A stretch of 13,015 nt of DNA from JAQGMO01 sp050954505 (GTDB lineage Bacteria; Pseudomonadota; Gammaproteobacteria; Burkholderiales; Burkholderiaceae_D): assembly GCA_050954505.1 (NCBI GenBank), contig JBPBPY010000352.1:1-13015 (forward strand). Direction: 5' to 3'. The notes below the pieces were generated by a model, which saw nothing but the letters and a program-made list of their open reading frames with translations, did not search any database and was not told where the DNA came from. Each line of letters opens with the position of its first letter. Positions within the stretch are counted from its first letter, which is position 1. Below, piece after piece: positions 7,455 to 13,015 of the stretch. The position numbers and the translations under genes were made by a program.

Positions 7455-7931
7455 ATGGACTTGATCATCTGGCGTCACGCCGAAGCCGAAGACGGCATTC
7501 CCGACATGGCGCGCGCCTTGACCCGCAAGGGTGAAAAACAGGCGGCCATGATGGCGGCTTGGCTCAAGACCATGATGCCCGAGCAGACCCGTATCCTGGC
7601 CAGCCCCGCACGGCGCACCCAGCAAACGGCGCAGGCATTGGGCTTGCCGTTCGAGACCTGCCCGGCACTGGCGCCGGGCAAGACCGTGGCGGCCTTGCTG
7701 GACGCCGCCGGCTGGCCGGATGCCGACGGCACGGTACTGGTGATCGGCCACAACCCGACGCTTGGTGAAGTCGGCCCCACGGTGCTCGGTGCAGGGCAGG
7801 GCGATGCCGGAGACGGCTGGCCAATGAAGAAGGCGGCCGTGATGTGGTTCGTCAGCGATGACGCCGAATGCGGCCACGCCAGCCTGGAAGCGGCAATGAC
7901 CCCACGGTTGCTGCGCTCGACGCGCGGTTGA
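7455..7931 (+). CDS. sixA: SixA-type phosphohistidine phosphatase (histidine phosphatase superfamily)
   Basis: 158 residues, close to the 161 of E. coli SixA. The catalytic RHA motif is at the N-terminus (Arg7, His8, the phospho-accepting histidine). ARRTQQTA (52-59) gives the second arginine, and VIGHNPTLGEV (96-106) supplies the second catalytic His99. SixA proteins are small cytoplasmic enzymes that remove phosphate from phosphohistidine in phosphotransfer proteins such as ArcB or the PTS protein NPr. The start has AGGAG about nine bases upstream of the ATG. Its pairing with a CYTH gene suggests a shared link to phosphate or polyphosphate metabolism, but this is inference. Other members of the superfamily have different substrates, so the exact target is open. 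Confidence 0.88.
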   Translation: MDLIIWRHAEAEDGIPDMARALTRKGEKQAAMMAAWLKTMMPEQTRILASPARRTQQTAQALGLPFETCPALAPGKTVAALLDAAGWPDADGTVLVIGHNPTLGEVGPTVLGAGQGDAGDGWPMKKAAVMWFVSDDAECGHASLEAAMTPRLLRSTRG

Positions 7932-7934
7932 GCG

Positions 7935-8020
7935 GTGCGCGGGCGCACGGCCGGCGGGCGAATGGCGCGCGGGTGACCCACCCGTGTACTGGTGCATCGT
8001 GCGCCGGTGCCGAAGGCACC
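7935..8020. other. Cluster of three short perfect hairpins after sixA
   Basis: Three tight inverted repeats follow the sixA stop: GTGCGC-GG-GCGCAC (7935-7948), CGGGTG-ACC-CACCCG (7970-7984) and GGTGCC-GAA-GGCACC (8006-8020). Each has a 6-base stem and a 2-3 base loop. None is followed by a T run, so they are not textbook intrinsic terminators, but together they could stop or protect the upstream transcript. The last one runs into the 7-base tandem repeat. Confidence 0.55.
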
Positions 8021-8076
8021 AGGCACCAGGCACCAGACGCCAGGCACCAGGCATCAGGCATCAGGCACCAGGGACC
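8014..8076. repeat. Nine-copy 7-base tandem repeat (AGGCACC)
   Basis: Units at 8014, 8021, 8028, 8035, 8042, 8049, 8056, 8063 and 8070. Five are exactly AGGCACC; the variants are AGACGCC, AGGCATC (twice) and AGGGACC. The array is non-coding, between sixA and the amn promoter candidate. Seven is not a multiple of three, consistent with no coding role. It is likely to vary in copy number by slippage. Confidence 0.9.
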
Positions 8077-8109
8077 CGAAACACAAATGCGTGGAAGAAA
8101 TTTTTTGCG

Positions 8110-8138
8110 TTGACAGTCCCAGGCCAATGGCTTAACAG
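8110..8138 (+). promoter_or_regulatory. Sigma-70 promoter candidate for amn
   Basis: A perfect -35 TTGACA (8110-8115), a 17-base spacer and a poorer -10 TAACAG (8133-8138, three of six). Transcription would start near 8145, leaving a leader of about 30 bases before the ATG at 8177. It directly follows an AAATTTTTT run. Confidence 0.45.
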
Positions 8139-8176
8139 TGTAAGCTCAAGGCATCGCCAACCACAGGGAGACGCCT

Positions 8177-9691
8177 ATGCTCGTACCGCCGTTCATCACG
8201 TCACTGAGCTTCGATAATCCCGCCGACGCACTGGCCCAGGTGCGCCTGATCTACGACCAGAGCATCAACCACCTGCGCAGTAATCTGCAGCGCTTCGTCA
8301 GCGGCGACGCCATGCGTGAACATGTACGCGCCTGTTATCCTTTCGTGCGCCTGCACACCAATACCGTGGTGCGCGCCGATTCGCGTCTGTCCTACGGTTT
8401 TGTGGCGGGGCCCGGCACCTATGAAACCACGCTGACGCGTCCTGATCTGTTTGCCAGCTACTACCTCGAACAATTTCGCCTGCTGCTGACCAATCACGGT
8501 TACAAGAATGATGTGCTCATCGAGGTCGGCACCAGCTCACAGCCGATCCCGGTGCATTTCTCGTTTGCCGGGCATGACCATATCGAAGGCACCATGAGCG
8601 CCGGCCGGCGCCTGTCGATGCGCGACATGTTCGATTTGCCCGACCTGGCGTCGATGGACGACGGCATCGCCAATGGCACCTTCGAGGCAGAACCGGGCGA
8701 CGCCTTGCCGCTGTCCTTGTTTACCGCGCCACGGGTGGACTATTCGCTGCAACGGCTGCGTCACTATACCGGCACTTCGCCCGACCATTTCCAGAACTTC
8801 GTCCTGTTTACCAATTACCAGTTCTACATCGATGAATTCGTCAAGCTTGGCCATGACATCATGCGCCGTGCACCCGACCCTGCCGCACCGCAGGAAGAAG
8901 ATGGCTATATCGCATTTGTCGAGCCCGGCAATGTAGTCACGCGGCGCGTCGGTGAAACCATCGAAGCCGGAGATGAGCTGGGTACACCGCCACCACGGCT
9001 GCCGCAGATGCCGGCCTATCACCTGCTGCGCCGTGACGGCGGCGGCATTACCATGGTAAACATTGGTGTCGGCCCGGCCAATGCCAAAACCATCACCGAC
9101 CACATTGCCGTGCTGCGCCCCCACGCCTGGGTCATGCTGGGCCACTGCGCCGGTTTGCGCAACACCCAGCAGCTCGGTGACTATGTACTGGCCCATGGCT
9201 ATGTGCGCGAAGACCATGTGCTCGATGAAGACCTGCCGCTGTGGGTGCCGATTCCAGCGCTGGCCGAAGTTCAACTGGCCATCGAAGCGGCCGTCGCCGA
9301 AGTGACCAGGCTGACCGGTCCCGAACTCAAGAGCTTCATGCGCACCGGCACCGTGGCCAGCACCGACAACCGCAACTGGGAGCTGCTGCCGCATCGCACG
9401 CCGGAGCGCCGTTTCAGCCAGAGCCGCGCCATTGCGCTGGACATGGAAAGCGCCACGATTGCCGCCAACGGCTTCCGCTTCCGGGTGCCCTACGGCACCC
9501 TGTTGTGCGTCTCGGACAAGCCGATGCATGGCGAAATCAAGCTGCCTGGCATGGCCAACCATTTTTACCGCGAACGGGTCGACCAGCATCTGCGCATCGG
9601 CATCCGGGCAATGGAGCTGCTGCGCAACCAGGGCGTGGACAATCTGCACAGCCGCAAGCTGCGCAGTTTTGCCGAGGTGGCGTTTCAATAA
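8177..9691 (+). CDS. amn: AMP nucleosidase
   Basis: 504 residues (E. coli Amn is 484). It hydrolyses AMP to adenine and ribose 5-phosphate in the cytoplasm, adjusting adenylate pools and feeding salvage. The N-terminal part, with GFVAGPGTYETTLTRPDLFA and YYLEQFRLLL, matches the AMP_N domain that regulates the enzyme. The C-terminal nucleoside-phosphorylase-like domain shows NIGVGPANAKTITDHIAVLR (from about 295), the GHCAGLRNTQQLGDYVLAHG stretch and DMESATIAANGFRFRVPYGT (422 onward, with the ribose-binding Met-Glu pair). The end, LHSRKLRSFAEVAFQ, is close to the E. coli end. The start is ATG 8177, with AGGGAGA six bases upstream. It appears to be a single-gene unit with its own promoter candidate and a weak terminator after it. 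No defects are seen. Confidence 0.97.
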   Translation: MLVPPFITSLSFDNPADALAQVRLIYDQSINHLRSNLQRFVSGDAMREHVRACYPFVRLHTNTVVRADSRLSYGFVAGPGTYETTLTRPDLFASYYLEQFRLLLTNHGYKNDVLIEVGTSSQPIPVHFSFAGHDHIEGTMSAGRRLSMRDMFDLPDLASMDDGIANGTFEAEPGDALPLSLFTAPRVDYSLQRLRHYTGTSPDHFQNFVLFTNYQFYIDEFVKLGHDIMRRAPDPAAPQEEDGYIAFVEPGNVVTRRVGETIEAGDELGTPPPRLPQMPAYHLLRRDGGGITMVNIGVGPANAKTITDHIAVLRPHAWVMLGHCAGLRNTQQLGDYVLAHGYVREDHVLDEDLPLWVPIPALAEVQLAIEAAVAEVTRLTGPELKSFMRTGTVASTDNRNWELLPHRTPERRFSQSRAIALDMESATIAANGFRFRVPYGTLLCVSDKPMHGEIKLPGMANHFYRERVDQHLRIGIRAMELLRNQGVDNLHSRKLRSFAEVAFQ

Positions 9692-9695
9692 GCGG

Positions 9696-9720
9696 CGATC
9701 CTCCTGTCCTGGATCGTTTT
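9696..9720 (+). terminator. Probable intrinsic terminator after amn
   Basis: CGATCC (9696-9701) pairs with GGATCG (9711-9716) around a 9-base loop, followed by TTTT (9717-9720). It begins five bases after the amn stop and ends where the convergent gene stops. The short stem and four T residues make it modest in strength. Confidence 0.5.
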
Positions 9721-10097
9721 CAGAATATTTCCCGCGTTGGCGGCGTCATGCCTGCGGCGTCGCCGAGCAGGCTGCGCCGGGTTTCCTTGCGCGCCAGCAG
9801 CTTGCGCTGGGCATCCATCGGCAGGTCGGTCAGCAGGATCAGGTGTTTGCCGAGCAGGACGTCGAGCAAATCCTCGATGACCCGAATCATCGAGCCATCC
9901 ATTTCAGCGAACTGGCGCCGCGCATCCTCGTCCTGGGAGCCTTTCATTTCATCGGTGCCAGTGGCGGGCTGCGTGCCCGCTACCAGGAAAGCCACCACAT
10001 CGGGATGGGACGGATAGGCAAATTCGGTGGCTTGTTGTTGCGGTTCGGCCATCAGGGCAATTACCCGTCCGGATGCATCACGTTGTAGATAGGGCAT
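9720..10097 (-). CDS. Conserved small protein, 'tryptophan synthase subunit beta-like' family
   Basis: 125 residues, cytoplasmic, with no signal or membrane segment. It resembles a small proteobacterial family that databases label 'tryptophan synthase subunit beta-like'; the name is historical and there is no PLP site or tryptophan-synthase fold here. Family features seen are MPYLQRDASGRVIALMAEPQ at the start (family form MPFVKRDxxGxIVAVF) and MIRVIEDLLDVLLGKHLI then LTDLPMDAQRKLLARKETR (70-107), an amphipathic helix pair that is the best conserved part. The middle (41-65) is variable and polar. The function is unknown. The start ATG 10097 has no good ribosome site. It converges on amn and is divergent from the LuxR-type regulator, sharing a 122-base control region. 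Confidence 0.75.
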   Translation of the reverse strand: MPYLQRDASGRVIALMAEPQQQATEFAYPSHPDVVAFLVAGTQPATGTDEMKGSQDEDARRQFAEMDGSMIRVIEDLLDVLLGKHLILLTDLPMDAQRKLLARKETRRSLLGDAAGMTPPTREIF

Positions 10098-10160
10098 TTA
10101 TTTGTACCGTTCAATAAGGGCAGGGAGGTTCGTGGCTGGGCAATCGGAAAGCTCGCAATG

Positions 10161-10190
10161 CATTATGGCAATAATCAATCCATTATGGTA
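10161..10190. repeat. Direct repeat CATTATGGYA in a divergent control region
   Basis: CATTATGGCA (10161-10170) and CATTATGGTA (10181-10190) are spaced exactly 20 bases start to start, about two helical turns, so both would face the same side of DNA. They lie between two divergent genes, just before the regulator. This spacing is typical of sites for a protein that binds as tandem subunits. The binder is not known. Confidence 0.55.
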
Positions 10191-10213
10191 GCCGCAACGT
10201 TTTGCGGCATAAT
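10191..10213 (+). promoter_or_regulatory. Inverted repeat and -10-like element just before the LuxR-type gene
   Basis: GCCGCAA (10191-10197) and TTGCGGC (10202-10208) form a perfect 7-base stem with a 4-base loop. They are followed at once by CATAAT (10208-10213), a good -10 match, seven bases before the ATG at 10220. If that -10 is used, the transcript would be nearly leaderless, which fits the lack of a ribosome site. No convincing -35 is present, so an activator may be needed. Confidence 0.4.
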
Positions 10214-10219
10214 CCGCCC

Positions 10220-10870
10220 ATGCTTTTGCTTGCCACCGAACATCGCGACACCATCTCCCGCTTCCGCGGCGCCTTGCTCGCGCGGGGCAACGCGATTGCG
10301 GTGCTGGCTATGGACGCATACTGGCGCGCGTTGACCGAGTCACCGCAGTTGATCGTGTTCGATCTGGCAATGGCGGCGGGCTTGTGGGAGTCTGCCATCG
10401 AGCGCACCCGCATGCTGGCGCCTGCCAGCAAGATCCTCGTGGTGGCCGAAGAATTTACCGAAACCGAGGAAATCAGCCTGTTGCGGCTGGGGGTAGGCGG
10501 CTGTTGTGCCGCCAATGTACCGCATGAAACCCTGGTACGCATCATCGACATGATTCTGGATGGCGGCGTCTGGATTTCAAATGCCGTCCTGCCGGTGCTG
10601 CTGCGGCAATTGCAGTCGCGCGCCGTGGCGGTCGTGCAAACCGACACGCCTGTTCGCAACAAACTTGAGCTGCTCACGCCGCGTGAACGCGAAATTGCCA
10701 ATCTGGTCGGTAATGGCGCCAGCAACAAGCTCATTGCCCGCCAACTCGATATCTCCGACCGCACGGTCAAGGCGCATCTGGGCGCAATTTTCCAGAAGCT
10801 GGGGACGCCGGACCGGCTGCGACTGGCAGTGTATCTGAACAATCAAGCCGATCCCGTGGCTGCACCCTGA
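10220..10870 (+). CDS. LuxR-family transcriptional regulator with atypical receiver domain
   Basis: 216 residues from ATG 10220 (an in-frame TTG at 10202 lies inside the upstream inverted repeat and is unlikely). Residues 1-125 have the length and strand pattern of a response-regulator receiver. Asp48 in LIVFDLA is at the phosphorylation position, but other key residues are missing: the N-terminal acidic pair is LATEH (one acid), the Thr/Ser after strand 4 is Ala (ILVVAEE), and the conserved Lys of strand 5 is replaced (GCCAANVPHETL). Phosphorylation control is therefore doubtful. Residues 151-207 are a clear LuxR-type helix-turn-helix: LTPREREIANLVGNG, SNKLIARQLDISDRTVKAHL, then a KLGTPDRLRLAVYL end. 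No sensor kinase is adjacent. It stands 258 bases upstream of the adhesin gene on the same strand, making it a reasonable candidate to control that gene. This is inference. Confidence 0.8.
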   Translation: MLLLATEHRDTISRFRGALLARGNAIAVLAMDAYWRALTESPQLIVFDLAMAAGLWESAIERTRMLAPASKILVVAEEFTETEEISLLRLGVGGCCAANVPHETLVRIIDMILDGGVWISNAVLPVLLRQLQSRAVAVVQTDTPVRNKLELLTPREREIANLVGNGASNKLIARQLDISDRTVKAHLGAIFQKLGTPDRLRLAVYLNNQADPVAAP

Positions 10871-10951
10871 GTACGGATTTCCATTCCGCTTTGCTCAAAT
10901 TTAATTTCACATCAGCAATTATATTGCCTTAAAGCACTATTCATGGCATCC

Positions 10952-10963
10952 TGACAGCTGTCA
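10952..10963. promoter_or_regulatory. 12-base perfect palindrome upstream of the adhesin gene
   Basis: TGACAGCTGTCA reads the same on both strands. It lies in the spacer between the LuxR-type regulator and the adhesin, about 165 bases before the adhesin start, just downstream of an AT-rich patch containing TATATT (10920-10925). It is a possible operator for a dimeric regulator; nothing shows which one. Confidence 0.35.
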
Positions 10964-11016
10964 CGGGTGTGGGCATCGTTCCTCCACCCATATCGCCTGC
11001 AGCGCACAAGGCGGTA

Positions 11017-11046
11017 GCGCGCACCGTGCAGTGCTGGTGCCTGCGC
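11017..11046 (+). other. Stem-loop in the adhesin upstream region
   Basis: GCGCGCACC (11017-11025) pairs with GGTGC (11036-11040) and, after a 2-base bulge, GCGC (11043-11046). The stem could form in the leader RNA of the adhesin gene or be the end of the regulator transcript; no T run follows. It does not resemble a known riboswitch core that I can recognise. Confidence 0.3.
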
Positions 11047-11052
11047 CTAGTA

Positions 11053-11066
11053 CCATTGTCCAATGG
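11053..11066. promoter_or_regulatory. Inverted repeat CCATTG-TC-CAATGG near the adhesin start
   Basis: A perfect 6-base inverted repeat with a 2-base centre, 62 bases upstream of the adhesin ATG. The size and symmetry suit a LuxR-type or other dimeric helix-turn-helix site. The operator role is inferred from position and shape only. Confidence 0.4.
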
Positions 11067-11128
11067 AAAAAATTCCGGACTTCGGTAGCATGCCTCATAT
11101 TGAAATAAAACCGATTTTGGAGAACAGC

Positions 11129-13015
11129 ATGGCCACAGCACCAACCACCGCAAAAAGCGTCGCATCCGGCACCCGGGCCGGCGGCATCGGTACCGTCAAG
11201 ACCATTGTTGGCACCGTTACCGCAACGGATGCGAGCGGTGTGCAGCGCACACTGCAGGTTGGCGATGTGGTCCATGCCAATGATGTCATCATGACCTCGG
11301 CGGCCGGCGCCGTGCTGGTGGAATTCACCGACGGCTCCCATGTCGACCTCGGCCGCAGCTCGCAGATTGCCCTTGATGACACCATCTTCAATCCTGCCAC
11401 TGCGGTTTCGCAGCAAGCCAGTGTCGAATCGATCCAGGCGCAGATCGCTGCCGGTGCCGACCCGACGCAGGTTACCGACGCGACGGCGGCAGGCCCGGGT
11501 CCGGCCGGCAACGAAGGCCACACCTTTGTCTCGGTTGCTCAGGACGCTGCACAGGGCCAGGTGACCAGTGGTTTCGACACCACCGGCATCAGCAGCACAC
11601 TCATTCAAACCGACAATACCCAGCCATTGCGTGTGTTCGTCGACCCGACCATTGAAACAGTGGTGCCAACCGGTGGTCCCGATGTGAACGGCAATACCGT
11701 GCCGGAAGGCATTCCGCTGGTCTACAACGTCGGCCTGTCGGCCACGACTGCCGCCCCGGTGACCTATGCTTTTGCCTTGGGGGGCGGCACCGCCAGCCCT
11801 GCCGATTACGTGGCGCCGGTGTTTTCCAACGGCGTGGTGTATGACGCTGCCAATGGCACCGTCACTGTTCCGGCCGGCGTGTCGAGTTTCACCGTTACGG
11901 TTGGCACCGTGGTCGATACCATCTATGAGGGCAGCGAGAGCTTGCCGCTGACGGTAGGTGGCGTCACCGGTACCGGCTTCATTACCGACACCAACGTGCC
12001 GACCGTGGTCACTGTCGAACCCGGTGCCCCGGGTGTGGCTGGCGACAGCGTGCCGGAAGGTACGCCGCTGGTCTACAACGTCAGTCTGTCGAATCCGTCG
12101 GCAACGGCCACGACCTTCACGTTTGCGCTGGGCGGTCCTGCCGGTGTCGGGCTTGCCAGTCCGGCCGACTACACCACGCCACCGACTTTCAGCAATGGCG
12201 TGACTTATGATGCCGTAGCCCACACGGTGACTGTGCCTGCTGGCGTGACCAGTTTTGCCGTGACCGTCGGTACGGTGGTCGACAGCCTGTATGAAATCAG
12301 CGAATCCCTGCCGCTGACCGTGGGCGGCGTGACTGGCACCGGCTTCATCACCGATACCAACGCCCCTGCGGTGGTGTCTGTCTCCCCATCGGTCGACGGC
12401 AACACCGTTCCGGAAGGCACCAATCTGGTGTACAACGTGACGTTGTCGAATCCATCGACGACGCCAAGCACGTTTGCCTTCACCCTCGGCGGCGGCACAG
12501 GCGTCGGTGCTGCTACACCGGACGACTACACCACGCCGTCGTTCGATCATGGCGTGACCTATAACGCCTCCAATGGCACCATTACCGTCCCTGCTGGCGT
12601 GACCAGCTTCGCCGTCACGGTGGGCACCGTGATCGATGACGTATATGAAAACCGCGAATCGCTGCCGCTGACTGTGGGCGGTGTGACGGGCACCGGTTTC
12701 ATTACCGATACCAATGTTCCTACCATCGTGACCGTTGAGCCAGGTGCGCCTGGCGTAGCCGGCGACAGCGTGCCGGAAGGTACGCCACTGGTGTACAACG
12801 TGACGATGTCGAATCCGTCGACCACGGCAACGACGTTTGCCTTTGCACTGGGCGGCGGCACTGCAAGCGCCAACGATTACACGACCCCTCCAACCTTTGA
12901 CCATGGCGTGACCTATAACGCCACGACCGGCATGATTACCGTGCCGGCTGGTGTGACGAATTTCGCCGTTACTGTTGGCACCGTTATCGACAATGTTTAT
13001 GAAAACAGTGAGACG
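11129..13015 (+). CDS. LapA-type giant adhesin with retention module and Calx-beta-like repeats (N-terminal part)
   Basis: 629 codons are visible and the frame is still open at the window edge. Residues 18-90 match the LapA-type retention module: GGIGTVKTIVGTVTATDASG, RTLQVGDVVHANDVI, then VLVEFTDGSHVDLGRSS. SIQAQIAAGADPTQV is followed by TAAG (119-122), the dialanine motif cut by the periplasmic protease LapG (between Ala120 and Ala121). In known systems c-di-GMP-bound LapD holds LapG away so that the adhesin stays in the outer membrane; without c-di-GMP it is cut and released. From residue 174 come repeats of about 120 residues (PEG-x-LVYNV, DYTTP, ITVPAGVTSFAVTVGTVID, YE-x-x-E, SLPLTVGGVTGTGFITDTN), resembling Calx-beta / Ig-like domains. 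Export would be by type I secretion, without an N-terminal signal peptide, as seen. GGAG sits six bases before the ATG. An in-frame ATG at 11090 lacks such a site. Confidence 0.88.
   Translation, partial: MATAPTTAKSVASGTRAGGIGTVKTIVGTVTATDASGVQRTLQVGDVVHANDVIMTSAAGAVLVEFTDGSHVDLGRSSQIALDDTIFNPATAVSQQASVESIQAQIAAGADPTQVTDATAAGPGPAGNEGHTFVSVAQDAAQGQVTSGFDTTGISSTLIQTDNTQPLRVFVDPTIETVVPTGGPDVNGNTVPEGIPLVYNVGLSATTAAPVTYAFALGGGTASPADYVAPVFSNGVVYDAANGTVTVPAGVSSFTVTVGTVVDTIYEGSESLPLTVGGVTGTGFITDTNVPTVVTVEPGAPGVAGDSVPEGTPLVYNVSLSNPSATATTFTFALGGPAGVGLASPADYTTPPTFSNGVTYDAVAHTVTVPAGVTSFAVTVGTVVDSLYEISESLPLTVGGVTGTGFITDTNAPAVVSVSPSVDGNTVPEGTNLVYNVTLSNPSTTPSTFAFTLGGGTGVGAATPDDYTTPSFDHGVTYNASNGTITVPAGVTSFAVTVGTVIDDVYENRESLPLTVGGVTGTGFITDTNVPTIVTVEPGAPGVAGDSVPEGTPLVYNVTMSNPSTTATTFAFALGGGTASANDYTTPPTFDHGVTYNATTGMITVPAGVTNFAVTVGTVIDNVYENSET
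11648..13015 (+). repeat. Tandem protein-coding repeats of 354-366 bases in the adhesin
   Basis: Unit 1 is 11648-12001 (118 residues), unit 2 is 12002-12367 (122), unit 3 is 12368-12721 (118), and unit 4 runs from 12722 past the edge (98 visible). Units 2 and 4 begin T(V/I)VTVEPGAPGVAGDSVPEG. Units 1 and 3 have a different linker with (V/D)(N/D)GNTVPEG. Long stretches, such as the one encoding LPLTVGGVTGTGFITDTN, are almost unchanged between units, suggesting recent duplication or gene conversion. Confidence 0.85.

Noticed and set aside
6780..8054. A 424-codon minus-strand frame opposite the CYTH and sixA genes
   Set aside because: It spans two recognisable plus-strand genes and their gap and runs into the 7-base repeats; a shadow frame.
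8014..8076. CRISPR array
   Set aside because: The 7-base units are directly adjacent with no spacers and no cas genes are nearby; it is a simple tandem repeat.
8537..9688. A 383-codon minus-strand frame opposite amn
   Set aside because: Antisense to the conserved AMP nucleosidase; no independent support.
9720..10097. Real tryptophan synthase beta chain
   Set aside because: The 125-residue protein has no PLP-binding lysine motif or TrpB sequence; the database name of the family is misleading.
11128..11129. c-di-GMP riboswitch upstream of the adhesin gene
   Set aside because: I looked for a GEMM-like core in 10871-11128 because of the LapA link, but found only a simple stem-loop and palindromes.
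10961..12904. A 647-codon open frame on the minus strand opposite the adhesin
   Set aside because: It lies antisense to the strongly supported adhesin frame, its repeats simply mirror the adhesin repeats, its composition (His/Arg/Gly-rich) is typical of a shadow frame, and it has no ribosome site or family resemblance.

Overview
The window looks like chromosomal DNA of a betaproteobacterium, most probably an Oxalobacteraceae-type organism (Massilia / Janthinobacterium / Herbaspirillum relatives). The reasons are the GC-rich codon use and the family of each housekeeping protein: a SlyD with a His-rich tail, MutS, a 546-residue phosphoglucomutase, AMP nucleosidase, and a small protein of the kind databases call 'tryptophan synthase subunit beta-like'. 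The genus is inference, since no rRNA is present. I see no insertion sequence, CRISPR array, tRNA or prophage.

Layout. The end of slyD (+) meets a convergent two-gene unit on the minus strand. That unit is mutS followed, through a 4-base ATGA overlap, by a secreted protein resembling metallophosphoesterases whose metal-binding positions all appear to be lost (199-4013). Divergent from mutS is a small orphan VapB-like antitoxin (4355-4594) with its own promoter candidate and a possibly frameshifted end. It converges on pgm (minus, 4687-6327). A 470-base divergent gap holding hairpins separates pgm from a two-gene plus-strand unit, a CYTH-domain phosphatase and a SixA-type histidine phosphatase (6801-7931). 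A 245-base spacer with three tight hairpins and nine 7-base tandem repeats leads to a promoter candidate and amn (8177-9691).

The right end is the most interesting part. A small conserved protein of unknown function (minus, 9720-10097) is divergent from a LuxR-type regulator with an atypical receiver domain (plus, 10220-10870). The gap between them has a 10-base direct repeat and a perfect inverted repeat. Downstream on the same strand, after an AT-rich spacer with palindromes, begins a very large secreted adhesin (11129 to beyond the window). Its N-terminus has the hallmarks of a LapA-type retention module with a TAAG LapG-cleavage motif, followed by about 120-residue Calx-beta-like repeats alternating between two linker types. 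The expected type I secretion and LapD/LapG genes are not in the window.

How the genes work together. Most are independent housekeeping units: mismatch repair, glucose-phosphate interconversion, AMP turnover and (poly)phosphate or phosphohistidine chemistry. The one local system I can argue for is surface adhesion: regulator plus LapA-type adhesin, probably controlled after translation by periplasmic proteolysis. No wholly new system is demonstrated. The best leads are the apparently inactivated phosphoesterase coupled to mutS, the regulator/adhesin pair, and the repeat-rich intergenic regions.
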